Positions 17,028 to 26,062 of a stretch of DNA of 64,000 bases are shown here, piece after piece; the stretch's first letter is position 1; every line of letters begins with the position of its first letter. The notes under the pieces are model-generated. The model was not told where the DNA came from. It searched no databases and was given only the letters and a program-made list of their open reading frames with translations. This stretch comes from Shinella sp. H4-D48 (GTDB lineage Bacteria; Pseudomonadota; Alphaproteobacteria; Rhizobiales; Rhizobiaceae), in contig NZ_CP093338.1 in the NCBI RefSeq assembly GCF_022637395.1, positions 620,001 through 684,000 of the forward strand, read 5' to 3'. The position numbers and the translations under genes are program-made.

Positions 17028-18008
17028 TCAGGGTTTGGCCGCGTCGATCGCGGGCTGTAGCGCGGCGCGTGCTTCCTCAAGCCCGAGTTCGGCGTAGACA
17101 CCAGCGGTCAGCGCCTTGAAGTCCTCGGGATTGACGTCGTTCACCACCATTCCGCCCGCTTTCATCTCAGCAAGCACTTCCTTGCCCTTTGCAACGGTTG
17201 CCGCCGAAGCCTCATCGCCCGCACGCTCCAGTTCCTCGACCAGAATCGCCTGATGTTCCGGGGACAGCGACTTGAACCACTCTTCCGACGTCGTGAGGCC
17301 GGTGACGAGTTGTACATGGTTGGTGAAGGCAAGATTTCCCGTCACCTCGTGCAGCTTGATCCCGTAGGCGCCTGTCAATTGGGCCTCGGCGCCATCAAGC
17401 GCACCCAGCTGAAGAGCCGAATAGACCTCGGACCACGCCATCGGCACGGCGGTCGCACCCATGGCATTTACGGTGGCTAGCCAGCCGGCGGCGTCGATTG
17501 TGCGAACGCGTACGCCCTTCAGATCCTCGGGCTTCGTCACCGGGTTCTTGGAAAACATCTGACGGGTGCCCTGGAACCAGTTGTAGTTCAAAAGCCGCAG
17601 GCCGGAAGAGGCCGCCAGTTCTTCGACCCACGCCTTGTAGGGTTCGGATTTCGTGATGGCAGCGTATTGGGACCAGTCATCCACGAGATAAGGTGCCGAA
17701 AGGATGCCGAGCTCTTTCTTGAATGGCGCAAGGCGACCCGCATCGACAAGTACGGCGACAGCTGCGCCGTTGCGGATCTGCTCCAGAACGTCGTTGTCCG
17801 AGCCCAGCTGCGAGGATGGGTAAACGGTAACGTCGATCTCCCCCTTGGTCCGCTCTTCGATACGCGTCGCTGCCGCCTCCATCGCAATGGCCAGAGGGTC
17901 CGTTGCGTTCTGCGAAGTCGAAAGCGCGAACTTGATTTCGGCGATCGCGCCGGTTGCGGTTGCGGCAAGCAGTGCGGCCGCAATACCGATTGTCTTAATG
18001 TGGAACAT
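17028..18008 (-). CDS. dctP: TRAP transporter substrate-binding protein (DctP family)
   Basis: A 326-residue periplasmic binding protein. A Sec signal peptide (cleavage after GAIA, residue 23) precedes the DctP domain, with LSTSQNATDPLAIAMEAAAT at the start and YPSSQLGSDNDVLEQIRNG near residue 62. The segment PEDLKGVRVRTIDAAGWL near residue 160 carries the arginine that binds the ligand carboxylate in this family. It feeds the DctQM permease. With uxaC, uxuA and uxuB around it, a hexuronate is the likely ligand. A strong hairpin follows the gene. Confidence 0.92.
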   Translation of the reverse strand: MFHIKTIGIAAALLAATATGAIAEIKFALSTSQNATDPLAIAMEAAATRIEERTKGEIDVTVYPSSQLGSDNDVLEQIRNGAAVAVLVDAGRLAPFKKELGILSAPYLVDDWSQYAAITKSEPYKAWVEELAASSGLRLLNYNWFQGTRQMFSKNPVTKPEDLKGVRVRTIDAAGWLATVNAMGATAVPMAWSEVYSALQLGALDGAEAQLTGAYGIKLHEVTGNLAFTNHVQLVTGLTTSEEWFKSLSPEHQAILVEELERAGDEASAATVAKGKEVLAEMKAGGMVVNDVNPEDFKALTAGVYAELGLEEARAALQPAIDAAKP

Positions 18009-18029
18009 GTCTTTCCTCCTTTGTTAAAG

Positions 18030-19244
18030 TCAATTCCCCCGGGGCACTGCCCACAGGCCCGCGCGCGCGCCCTCCGTCAGTGCAAGCGCGAGATGGTAGA
18101 AGAGGCGCGTCAGAGTTTCGGGCCATAGAACGAGGCCTGCACTGTCCACGCGATTGATCCAGAAGGGCGTGGCGCTGAACCAGCGATCGAATACCAGCGC
18201 CATGAGGTCCAGCGCGCGGGGGCCGGCCGCGATATCGCCATAGGCGTGGCGCTGCGCAAAGACCTTTATTGCTTCGGTCTGCGGCCAGAGAAGAAAGGCT
18301 TCTTCCTGAATCTCACCGGTTGCGGAAACGGCATCGAGGGCAGCACCCCGCATTCTTCCCGATTGCGCAAAACCATGACGGTCGGCAAAATTCATCAGGC
18401 GCACGGCAAGATCATCCAGGAAGGCATTTCCGCTGAAGGAGGCTTCACGGCGCAAAAGCCAGGCCCATTCACATTGATGACCGGGCTCGCGACGCAAGCC
18501 CGCAGCCCCGGGCAGGTCAGCAAGATCGGGTGCAACCCATTCTCGAATGCTTCCGGTTTCTTCATCCAAAAAATAGCGCAGGGCAACATTGCGAAGCATT
18601 GATGCCCGGTCGAGCCAAACCGCGGCACCGGTCATCTCAAACGCCTGAAGACATGCCTCATAGAGGTGCATATGTGGATTTTGCGCGCGCGGTGGTGCGT
18701 GCGGCGCAGCCGGATCAATGACGCCATCGTGCTCCAAAAGCAGGCCGGTCGCCGCATCCGTCAACTTTGAGCCAATTGCGCTCCAGCAGGCCTCGATTTC
18801 GGTTTCCGTGTCGACGGAAGGCGCAATCCGGTTCCATGTCACAAGTCCCAACAGCACAAAGCTCTGGTCGTAACTGCGGGCGATGCCGTCCTCCCGACGA
18901 CCAGTCGGGGTGCCATCACGCCGCACCGCCCGACAGTACAACCCCGCTGCCTTCCGAAACGCAGCAAGCGCACCCGCCTGACGCTTTGCCAGTTCGACGA
19001 GTTGCGTTTCGCCACCCGTGATTAGTGCGAGGTGCGAAAGGGTGAATAGCATCCGGGCCTGCACGAGAATGGTCTTATCGGCCCGAAGTTGGGGCCTGCC
19101 CGCCGCATCCAGCGTATCGAAAAATCCGAAATGCTCGATATCTGCGGCCTGGGTCAGCCAACGGGAAAGCAGCAACGCCCATGCCCGCCCAACCTGCTCC
19201 GGCACATCCCCATCGCTTGCAGAACTCTGAAGCTGCCCGCTCAC
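18030..19244 (-). CDS. AGE-family (N-acylglucosamine 2-epimerase-like) sugar isomerase
   Basis: A 404-residue protein of the AGE fold ((alpha/alpha)6 barrel; relatives include N-acetylglucosamine 2-epimerase, mannose isomerase and the sulfoquinovose isomerase YihS). Supporting segments are NPHMHLYEACLQAFE near residue 195, GHQCEWAWLLRR near residue 255 and EEAFLLWPQTEAIK near residue 315, which hold the expected His, Glu and Arg residues. I chose the GTG at 19244 because it overlaps the gntR stop by four bases (GTGA); a frame open to 19280 would run further into gntR. In a uronate operon it may isomerise a sugar or sugar acid before UxaC acts, but the substrate cannot be read from the sequence. 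Confidence 0.82.
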   Translation of the reverse strand: MSGQLQSSASDGDVPEQVGRAWALLLSRWLTQAADIEHFGFFDTLDAAGRPQLRADKTILVQARMLFTLSHLALITGGETQLVELAKRQAGALAAFRKAAGLYCRAVRRDGTPTGRREDGIARSYDQSFVLLGLVTWNRIAPSVDTETEIEACWSAIGSKLTDAATGLLLEHDGVIDPAAPHAPPRAQNPHMHLYEACLQAFEMTGAAVWLDRASMLRNVALRYFLDEETGSIREWVAPDLADLPGAAGLRREPGHQCEWAWLLRREASFSGNAFLDDLAVRLMNFADRHGFAQSGRMRGAALDAVSATGEIQEEAFLLWPQTEAIKVFAQRHAYGDIAAGPRALDLMALVFDRWFSATPFWINRVDSAGLVLWPETLTRLFYHLALALTEGARAGLWAVPRGN

Positions 19245-19951
19245 GTCGGCATCTCCAGCAAATCGGCGCCCAGGAAGCATTCAGGCTGCTGCTCGACGAT
19301 ACCCGGCAAATCGCTGACGATTTCCATCAGATGACGGCGCATTGCCGTTTCTGCCCGACCGGGATCATGGAAGCGAATAGCCTCCACGACCTCTCCATGC
19401 TGGGCGATCAACCGATCACGGGAGAAGTTGCGCGCACTGATGTGCCGAACGCGGTTCATCTGGGTTTTGAGCTCTTCCAAGTGATCCGCCACTGCCGCAT
19501 GGCCCAGCAATTCGGCAAGGCAGCGGTGAAACTCCTCGTCCAGACGCATGAACGTCTCTCCGGATGCATCGGGAGCAAGACTGCGCTGTTCGGCCATGTT
19601 TGCATCGAGGCGGGCGATCATCACAGCGTCGGCCTTTTCGGCCAGCCTGCGGACGATATCGGCCTCGATCGCCTCGCGCATGAATCGCGCTGTCATCACG
19701 ACGGGAAGCGATATCAGGGAGACAAAGGTGCCACGCTGCGGCCGAACTTCAACCAGCCCCTCCTCCGCAAGCTTGATAAAGGCTTCGCGCACAGGCTGGC
19801 GCGATACGGAGTATGCGCTGGCAATCTCGGTTTCGGAGATCCGCGCACCGGGAGCTAGCTCGCCGCGAATAATGCGATCACGCAATATGCGATGAAGCTG
19901 CGGCCCAACCGCAGCACCCAACTCCAGAACTGTCGCGAGCTTTGCTTCCAT
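19241..19951 (-). CDS. GntR-family (FCD-type) transcriptional regulator of the uronate genes
   Basis: A 236-residue regulator. The N-terminal winged helix-turn-helix is at about residues 20-78 (LAPGARISETEIASAYSVSR, then PVREAFIKLAEEGLVEVRPQ). A helical FCD ligand domain follows, with the metal-site pattern DEEFHRCLAELLGH near residue 140 and the late HGEVVEAIRFHD near residue 190. FCD regulators of uronate catabolism (UxuR/ExuR type) bind a pathway intermediate and release the promoter. It starts divergently from uxuA with 103 bases between them and is translationally coupled to the AGE gene, so it probably controls both transcripts and itself. Confidence 0.88.
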   Translation of the reverse strand: MEAKLATVLELGAAVGPQLHRILRDRIIRGELAPGARISETEIASAYSVSRQPVREAFIKLAEEGLVEVRPQRGTFVSLISLPVVMTARFMREAIEADIVRRLAEKADAVMIARLDANMAEQRSLAPDASGETFMRLDEEFHRCLAELLGHAAVADHLEELKTQMNRVRHISARNFSRDRLIAQHGEVVEAIRFHDPGRAETAMRRHLMEIVSDLPGIVEQQPECFLGADLLEMPT

Positions 19952-19977
19952 TCATTTCCTCCCTGACTGAACTTACC

Positions 19978-19998
19978 TCCATACTTCCATACTAGTCA
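19978..19998. promoter_or_regulatory. Possible GntR operator: tandem TCCATACT repeat plus ACTAGT
   Basis: TCCATACT occurs twice in direct tandem (19978-19993). The second copy runs into ACTAGT (19991-19996, a 6-bp palindrome) followed by CAACA. It lies in the only gap between the divergent regulator and uxuA genes, where an operator is expected. Binding is not shown. Confidence 0.35.
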
Positions 19999-20054
19999 AC
20001 AAAAATGCCGTGTGCTAGATGGAGGAAACGTTTGGAGAGAGGAGAAAGCGCGCG

Positions 20055-21269
20055 ATGCGGCAAACCTGGCGTTGGTTCGGTCCAAAAGATTTGTGTTCAG
20101 TCGACGATATGCGGCAGGCTGGCGTTGAGGGGGTCGTTTCTGCGCTGCACCATGTGCCGACCGGAAATGTCTGGTCGCCTGCCGCGATTGCCGAACGCCA
20201 GAGCGTCATCGCGCGAATGCGCGATGGCAGTCCTTCTGGCTTGGCCTGGGAGGTTGTCGAAAGCCTTCCGGTTTCAGAGGATATCAAGAAGCAGAAGGGC
20301 GACTGGCGCGCGCATATCGAGAACTGGAAGATCTCGCTTCACCATCTTCGCGATGCAGGGATCGAGGTCATCTGTTACAATTTCATGCCCGTTCTGGATT
20401 GGACACGAACCGATCTTGCCTGGCGCCTGCCCACAGGCGGTACCTGCATGCGCTTCGATATCATCGATTTCGCCGCCTTCGATATTCATATCCTGGCGCG
20501 CGATGGCGCCGCTGATGACTTTCCCAGCGAAGTGGTAGAGGAAGCCAGGCGCCGGTTCATCGATATGACGGATGAACGGCGCGGCGAACTTGCCCGCAAT
20601 GTTGTCTTTGGCTTACCGGGTTCGGCGGAAAGTTTCAGCCTTGATGACGTGCGCCGCCACATCGCGGAGTATGATGGCTTGCCGGCCGAGCAATTGCGTC
20701 GTCACCTCATTGATTTCCTCTCCGAGGTCTGTCCATTGGCGGAAGAGCTTGGACTGCGCCTTTGCTGCCACCCGGACGACCCACCGTTCCCGCTCCTTGG
20801 CCTGCCACGGGTGATGTCGACGGAAGACGACTACGCCACGATCATGCGGGCGGTCGACAGTCCGGCCAATGGAATCACGCTTTGCTCGGGCTCTCTTGGC
20901 GTTCGTCCCGACAATGATCTGCCTGGCATGATGGATCGGCTGGGAAGCCGGGTGCATTTCCTGCATCTTCGAAATGTCCTACGCGAGAGCGCCGATCTGA
21001 AAGGCAGCTTCCACGAGGCCGAGCATCTTGGCGGGAATACCGATATGGTCGCGCTGATGGCTGCCGTCCTGCGCGAGGAACGCCGCCGCAAGGCAGCGGG
21101 ACGTTCGGACATCTCCATCCCATTCCGCCCCGATCACGGGCAAGACATCCTCGACGATCTCGGACGCAAGGCGCAACCGGGTTATCCGTCGATCGGCCGG
21201 TTGAAGGGGCTTGCGGAACTACGCGGTATCATGACTGCCCTCGATCATCCCGCGGAGGGATTACGGTGA
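20055..21269 (+). CDS. uxuA: Mannonate dehydratase
   Basis: A 404-residue enzyme that dehydrates D-mannonate to 2-keto-3-deoxy-D-gluconate. The start MRQTWRWFGPKD is the canonical UxuA N-terminus, so I prefer the ATG at 20055 over one at 20019. GVVSALHHVPTGNVW is near residue 23 and YNFMPVLDWTRTDLAW near residue 110. CCHPDDPP near residue 235, CSGSLGVRPDND and FRPDHGQ carry the metal and catalytic residues known for the family. The stop overlaps the uxuB start (GTGA at 21266-21269). Confidence 0.95.
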   Translation: MRQTWRWFGPKDLCSVDDMRQAGVEGVVSALHHVPTGNVWSPAAIAERQSVIARMRDGSPSGLAWEVVESLPVSEDIKKQKGDWRAHIENWKISLHHLRDAGIEVICYNFMPVLDWTRTDLAWRLPTGGTCMRFDIIDFAAFDIHILARDGAADDFPSEVVEEARRRFIDMTDERRGELARNVVFGLPGSAESFSLDDVRRHIAEYDGLPAEQLRRHLIDFLSEVCPLAEELGLRLCCHPDDPPFPLLGLPRVMSTEDDYATIMRAVDSPANGITLCSGSLGVRPDNDLPGMMDRLGSRVHFLHLRNVLRESADLKGSFHEAEHLGGNTDMVALMAAVLREERRRKAAGRSDISIPFRPDHGQDILDDLGRKAQPGYPSIGRLKGLAELRGIMTALDHPAEGLR

Positions 21270-22729
21270 AACGGCTTACGTCCCCTGATTCCGTCACCGG
21301 CCCCGCAAAGGTGCCGGGCTACGACCCCGATGCGCATGGGCGGGGCATTGTCCATCTCGGCATTGGCGCCTTTCATCGCGCCCACCAGGCCGTCGTGACC
21401 GATGACGCGCTGGCAGCGTCAGGTGGCGATTGGCGGATCACCGGCGTCAGCCTTCGTTCGGTCGAGGTTGCCGAGGCGCTCAACGCGCAACACGGATTCT
21501 ACACCTTGATAGAGCGTGGGTCGCAAGGTACCAGCGCGCGCGTTATCGGGTCGATCCGTGATGTGATCGCCGCGGATTCGACCGCCACGCTTGCCGCGCT
21601 TTGCGCGCCTGAGGTCCGCATTGTCACCCTGACGGTGACTGAAAAAGGATATGGCATCGACCGCTTAAGCGGCGGGCCGGATCTCACCCATCCTGCTGTT
21701 GGCGCCGATCTCGCCTCACCGGACACGCCCGCAGGCGTCTTGGGACTACTCGTGCGCGCCCTTGCCCAGCGGCGGTTGTCCGGGCACAAACCATTCACCG
21801 TGCTTTCCTGCGATAACCTGCCGGAAAACGGCCGCCTGGTTCGTAGCGGGGTTGTCGGTTTTGCACGGATGACCGATCCTGGGCTCGCCGACTGGATCGA
21901 GGCAGAAGTCGCCTTTCCGTCCTGCATGGTCGACCGCATCACACCTGCAGCGACACCGAAAACGCTGTCGGAAGCGGAACGTCAGACGGGCTGCATCGAC
22001 CTCGCTGCGGTAGAAACCGAACCCTTTGTGCAGTGGGTGATTGAGGATCTGTTTCCAACTGGCCGCCCGGCGTGGGAAGCAGGTGGCGCTCTTTTTGTCA
22101 CGGACGTAGCGCCCTATGAGCAGATGAAACTCACCATGCTCAATGGCAGCCACTCGATGCTGGCCTATGCTGGGTTCCTGTCCGGACGGCAGTATGTGCG
22201 CGATGTAATGGAGGACCGGGCGCTGGCACGGCTGGTGAAAAGGCATCTGGCGGCCGCCGCCGCCGTCCTTCCAAGACTACCTTCGATAGATCTTGCAGAT
22301 TACGCCAGATCCCTCGAAATTCGCTTCCGTAACCCTGCCATCGCACATGAGACGCGCCAGATCGCGATGGATGGCAGCCAGAAATTGCCGCAGCGTATTT
22401 TCCAGCCGGCTCTTCTGGCGCTCGAACGGAACTTGCCGATCCAGGCTTTCGCTTTCGCGACGGCCGCGTGGATGCGCTACACCCTTGGCCGAAATGATGC
22501 GGGAGAAGTCTATCCGATCCGCGATCCGCGCGAAGCAGAGATCGCCGCCGCACTCAGCGATACTCCACTGGAGGCTCCGGCGATCGTGGCAGCGCTTTCC
22601 GCCCTGCCAGGATTGATTCCGCCGGCACTTGCAGAGCATGCCATATGGACTGCCGCCGTCGAGCGCGCGCTGGAGCGCATGCTCACCCAAGGAATGCTTG
22701 ATGCTATCGATCTGGAAGCGTCAGATTGA
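21266..22729 (+). CDS. uxuB: Fructuronate reductase / mannitol dehydrogenase family (UxuB)
   Basis: A 487-residue polyol-specific long-chain dehydrogenase. The N-terminal NAD site appears as IVHLGIGAFHRAHQA (about residues 28-42). The catalytic set of the family is in KLTMLNGSH (Lys288, Asn293, His296). UxuB reduces D-fructuronate to D-mannonate, which UxuA then dehydrates. Translational overlap with uxuA and a uronate context make fructuronate the best substrate, although the family also contains mannitol and tagaturonate dehydrogenases. The GTG start is set by the overlap. Confidence 0.9.
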   Translation: MKRLTSPDSVTGPAKVPGYDPDAHGRGIVHLGIGAFHRAHQAVVTDDALAASGGDWRITGVSLRSVEVAEALNAQHGFYTLIERGSQGTSARVIGSIRDVIAADSTATLAALCAPEVRIVTLTVTEKGYGIDRLSGGPDLTHPAVGADLASPDTPAGVLGLLVRALAQRRLSGHKPFTVLSCDNLPENGRLVRSGVVGFARMTDPGLADWIEAEVAFPSCMVDRITPAATPKTLSEAERQTGCIDLAAVETEPFVQWVIEDLFPTGRPAWEAGGALFVTDVAPYEQMKLTMLNGSHSMLAYAGFLSGRQYVRDVMEDRALARLVKRHLAAAAAVLPRLPSIDLADYARSLEIRFRNPAIAHETRQIAMDGSQKLPQRIFQPALLALERNLPIQAFAFATAAWMRYTLGRNDAGEVYPIRDPREAEIAAALSDTPLEAPAIVAALSALPGLIPPALAEHAIWTAAVERALERMLTQGMLDAIDLEASD

Positions 22730-22945
22730 TCTTTCGATCACCTTCACCCACACGGCCGATCGCGTGAGCCGACTGTCTCGGGATCTAGTTGAGCTGCACA
22801 GAACGACGGTTGAGACGGGTAATTCTGCCCATGCTGCTGCCGAGTGGCAGGTCAGAGGCCGCCAGGATTGGCAAACGTTTCACGGCTTGACAGAGGGCTC
22901 ATCGCGTATAGATCGGCACCATATTTTTCCTGTTGGAGCAAAGAC

Positions 22946-23878
22946 GTGAAAGCACTGACATCCATTTCGACCTTCGTTGGCAAGACGTTTGCTGCCTGGG
23001 TCATCCTCTTCGCAGTCCTCGGCTTCTTCTTCCCCGATACCTTTAAGCAGTTTGGCCCGTGGATCGTCACGCTGCTGGCAATCATCATGTTCGGCATGGG
23101 CCTAACCCTGTCGATCGACGATTTCCGCGAAGTGGTGAGGCGGCCATTCGACGTCGCAATCGGGGTCCTCGGCCAGTTCCTCATCATGCCTCTTCTCGCT
23201 GTCCTGCTGACGCGCATCATCCCCATGCCACCAGAGGTCGCGGCGGGCGTAATTCTTGTCGGCTGCTGCCCAGGCGGGACCTCGTCCAATGTGATGACCT
23301 ATCTGTCGAAAGGTGACGTCGCGCTGTCGGTCGCCTGCACATCCGTCACAACGCTGGCTGCACCGCTCGTAACACCTTTCCTCGTCTGGCTGTTTGCCAG
23401 TCAGTATCTGCCTGTCGATGGCTGGTCTATGTTCCTCAGCATCGTCAAGGTCGTGCTCGTTCCACTCGCCCTCGGCGCGCTCCTCCAGAAACTGCTGCCC
23501 GGCACCGTTAGGGCGGCGGTTCCTGCACTTCCCCTTGTCAGCGTCGTCGGCATCGTTCTCATCGTCTCGGCCGTCGTCGGTGCATCGAAGGCTTCCATCG
23601 TCCAGTCGGGCCTGATGATCTTCGCAGTCGTGGTGCTTCACAACGGTCTCGGCTACCTGCTCGGTTTCTTTGCAGCGAAAGCCACGGGGCTCTCGCTTGC
23701 AAAACGCAAAGCGATCGCCATTGAGGTCGGCATGCAAAACTCTGGACTGGGCGCTGCGCTCGCGACCGCTTACTTCTCGCCCCTTTCAGCCGTTCCCAGC
23801 GCCATTTTCAGCGTCTGGCACAACATTTCCGGCGCGCTGCTGGCCAATTGGTTCGCTGGGCGCGAGGAAGAAGCCTAA
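22946..23878 (+). CDS. BASS-family (bile acid:Na+ symporter-like) organic anion transporter
   Basis: A 310-residue protein with about ten helices matching the bile acid:sodium symporter family, closest in pattern to bacterial PanS-type members. Key segments are MFGMGLTLSIDDFREVVRRP near residue 50 and CCPGGTSSNVMTYLSKGDVA near residue 110, the latter being the sodium-site crossover motif. KAIAIEVGMQNSGLGAALA is near residue 255. The GTG at 22946 has GGAG eight bases upstream and gives a short N-terminus before the first helix; a longer frame starting at 22844 is unlikely. Substrates in this family are small organic anions; the ligand here is unknown. Confidence 0.87.
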   Translation: MKALTSISTFVGKTFAAWVILFAVLGFFFPDTFKQFGPWIVTLLAIIMFGMGLTLSIDDFREVVRRPFDVAIGVLGQFLIMPLLAVLLTRIIPMPPEVAAGVILVGCCPGGTSSNVMTYLSKGDVALSVACTSVTTLAAPLVTPFLVWLFASQYLPVDGWSMFLSIVKVVLVPLALGALLQKLLPGTVRAAVPALPLVSVVGIVLIVSAVVGASKASIVQSGLMIFAVVVLHNGLGYLLGFFAAKATGLSLAKRKAIAIEVGMQNSGLGAALATAYFSPLSAVPSAIFSVWHNISGALLANWFAGREEEA

Positions 23879-23935
23879 CGGCGACGCATTCAAGCGTTGC
23901 GGGCTCACAACTATCGTGCAACGATCTGACTGCAA

Positions 23936-23971
23936 TGACAACCACCGTGCCAAATCGCGCGGGGGTTGTCA
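23936..23971. promoter_or_regulatory. 8-bp inverted repeat ending on the symporter start
   Basis: TGACAACC (23936-23943) and GGTTGTCA (23964-23971) are perfect inverted copies 20 bases apart. The last base of the right arm is the A of the ATG at 23971. In the mRNA this could fold over the ribosome site; in DNA it could be an operator. Function is not shown. Confidence 0.35.
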
Positions 23972-25419
23972 TGATGATCCAGCGTTCTTATCGAAAGAGT
24001 GCCGCCGTGACCGTTTTGAATGCAATCGTCGATTTTCTGAATACGATCTTTTGGGGCTATGTCCTCATTTACGGACTGATTGCCGTCGGCATCTACTTCA
24101 CGCTGCGGCTGGGCTTCATCCAGTTCCGGCACTTCCCGGAGTTGTTCCGCTCGGTCATGCGCGCACCAGCCAGCGATACGAGCGGGATCACACCATTTCA
24201 GGCGTTATGCACGAGCCTCGCCTCACGTGTGGGCACCGGCAATCTCGCCGGTGTCGCCGTTGCCCTCTTCCTCGGCGGCCCTGGTGCGCTATTCTGGATG
24301 TGGGTCGTCGCTGCAGTCGGCATGGCAACGGCCTACTCAGAAAGTGCGTTGGCTCAGCTCTACAAGGTCACGGACCATAACGGGCAGTATCGCGGCGGCC
24401 CGGCATTCTACATCGCTCGCGGCTTGAACGCGCCGTGGGCCGGCATGATATTCTCGGTCTGCCTGATCATCGCGTTTGGTCTCGTCTTCAATGCCGTACA
24501 GGCAAACTCGATCGCGGACGCCATGCAGGGCGCCTTCGGGCTCGAAAAGATCTGGGTCGGCGTCGCCCTGGCAGTGCTGACGGGTGTGGTGATCTTCGGA
24601 GGCATCCGTCAAATCGCACAGGTGGCTGAGTATGTTGTCCCGTTCATGGCCGTTGCGTATCTCGGTATGGCCTTCTATGTCGTTATCGCCAACATCACCG
24701 AGGTTCCGGGTGTCATCGCGCTGATTGTCAAAAGTGCCTTCGGCATCGAGCAGGCAGCAGGCGGTGTAGCGGGGGCTATGCTCAACGGCGTGAAGCGCGG
24801 CCTCTTCTCCAATGAGGCCGGCATGGGCTCCGCGCCGAATATTGCAGCCGTCGCGACGCCGTCTCCACATCATCCGTCCAGCCAGGGTCTCGTGCAGGCG
24901 CTGGGCGTCTTCATCGACACGATCCTGATTTGCACGGCAACCGGCATCATGATTCTGCTGTCGGGTGTTATGACACCCGGATCCGAGCTCACCGGCACGC
25001 CGCTGACACAGGAAGCGATGGTCTCACATATCGGAGAAGCTGGGCGCTACTTCATCGCCATTGCTATCTTTTTCTTCGCCTTTACCTCGATTATCGGCAA
25101 CTACGCGTATTCGGAAAACGCCATGGTGTTTTTGAAGCTCGACAACAAGGGCGCGGTCGGCACACTGCGCGTTGCCGTATTGTTGATGGTGATATGGGGC
25201 GCCTATACGACGGTCGCCGTCGTTTTCAATCTGGCCGACGCTGCAATGGGCCTCATGGCCTCTGTCAACCTAATTGCAATCCTGCTGCTTTCAGGAACGG
25301 TCGCCAAACTCACGAAAGATTATTTCGAGCAGAAGAAGACACGGGAACCGCGTTTTGATCCGGAGGCCTATCCGGAACTCAAAGGCAAGATCGAGCATGC
25401 CATCTGGGCGCGGGAGTGA
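23971..25419 (+). CDS. AGCS-family sodium:alanine/glycine symporter
   Basis: About 482 residues with eleven helices, matching the alanine or glycine:cation symporter family. Signature segments are FQALCTSLASRVGTGNLAGV near residue 75, GALFWMWVVAAVGMATAYSE, GVKRGLFSNEAGMGSAPN near residue 272, and AFTSIIGNYAYSENA near residue 370. It imports small neutral amino acids with sodium. The start is uncertain: ATGs at 23971 and 23974 follow a GGGGGTT stretch, while a GTG at 24007 begins the region conserved in the family. An upstream reading from 23848 overlaps the BASS gene and is unlikely. The pair of sodium symporters may form one transcript. Confidence 0.9.
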   Translation: MMIQRSYRKSAAVTVLNAIVDFLNTIFWGYVLIYGLIAVGIYFTLRLGFIQFRHFPELFRSVMRAPASDTSGITPFQALCTSLASRVGTGNLAGVAVALFLGGPGALFWMWVVAAVGMATAYSESALAQLYKVTDHNGQYRGGPAFYIARGLNAPWAGMIFSVCLIIAFGLVFNAVQANSIADAMQGAFGLEKIWVGVALAVLTGVVIFGGIRQIAQVAEYVVPFMAVAYLGMAFYVVIANITEVPGVIALIVKSAFGIEQAAGGVAGAMLNGVKRGLFSNEAGMGSAPNIAAVATPSPHHPSSQGLVQALGVFIDTILICTATGIMILLSGVMTPGSELTGTPLTQEAMVSHIGEAGRYFIAIAIFFFAFTSIIGNYAYSENAMVFLKLDNKGAVGTLRVAVLLMVIWGAYTTVAVVFNLADAAMGLMASVNLIAILLLSGTVAKLTKDYFEQKKTREPRFDPEAYPELKGKIEHAIWARE

Positions 25420-25425
25420 TATCCG

Positions 25426-26061
25426 CTACCAGCGCAACCAGCGCCGGCCAAGCAATGCGCCCACGGCGCTCACGCTGGCAATGGCTATCACATACCAGGT
25501 AGCCAGGAACAGCGGACTGTCATCCGGGCAGTGCCAGGCATAGATAGCGGCGGCGATGGCACCCGCAGCTAGCCCGGCCGCGGCGCCCGCGGCCGCCGGG
25601 TTCTCTGGCGCGCCTTTCTTCAAGGCCCAGAACAAGCCGGCGAACGGCGCAAGCGAAAGGACCGGGACGAAAAACAAGCAAAACAGCGCGTTTTGCCCGA
25701 CGAGGCTCGCCCGCCAGGCATCCTCCGGCAAAACAGAAAGCTCTACGACAACAGCGGCGACGACCATGATGAGCGGCACGCCGAGCGACAGAGCAGTCAG
25801 GCGGATTTCCGCGCCTGGCCGGCCGATACGTACAGCAAGACGGGCGGCGAGAACCGCGAGCACGAGTGTGATGACGATCTTGAACAGTACGCGCCAAGTC
25901 TCAAAGACGCTCGCCATATTATGCCGCAGCCCGACGGTGCCGACGAGCAGCGCGGCAGAGAAAACGACGCTGGCGCCGAGCGCGAGCGCTAGAACTCGAC
26001 TGTAGCGCATACTTACGGGGGCGTCGTGCGTCATCAGGGTGATCAGATCGTCCGTTTTCAT
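25426..26061 (-). CDS. NrsF-like (DUF1109) membrane anti-sigma factor
   Basis: A 211-residue protein with six predicted membrane helices (about 23-43, 58-78, 88-110, 122-146, 158-175, 185-205), matching DUF1109/NrsF. NrsF proteins hold an ECF sigma factor at the membrane and release it under metal stress; a conserved cysteine pair is needed in characterised members, and Cys128 and Cys178 here are the only cysteines. The start is one base after the sigma-factor stop, so the two are co-translated. It should restrain the sigma factor that drives the bufferin operon across the divergent promoter region. Confidence 0.87.
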   Translation of the reverse strand: MKTDDLITLMTHDAPVSMRYSRVLALALGASVVFSAALLVGTVGLRHNMASVFETWRVLFKIVITLVLAVLAARLAVRIGRPGAEIRLTALSLGVPLIMVVAAVVVELSVLPEDAWRASLVGQNALFCLFFVPVLSLAPFAGLFWALKKGAPENPAAAGAAAGLAAGAIAAAIYAWHCPDDSPLFLATWYVIAIASVSAVGALLGRRWLRW

Positions 26062-26062
26062 T

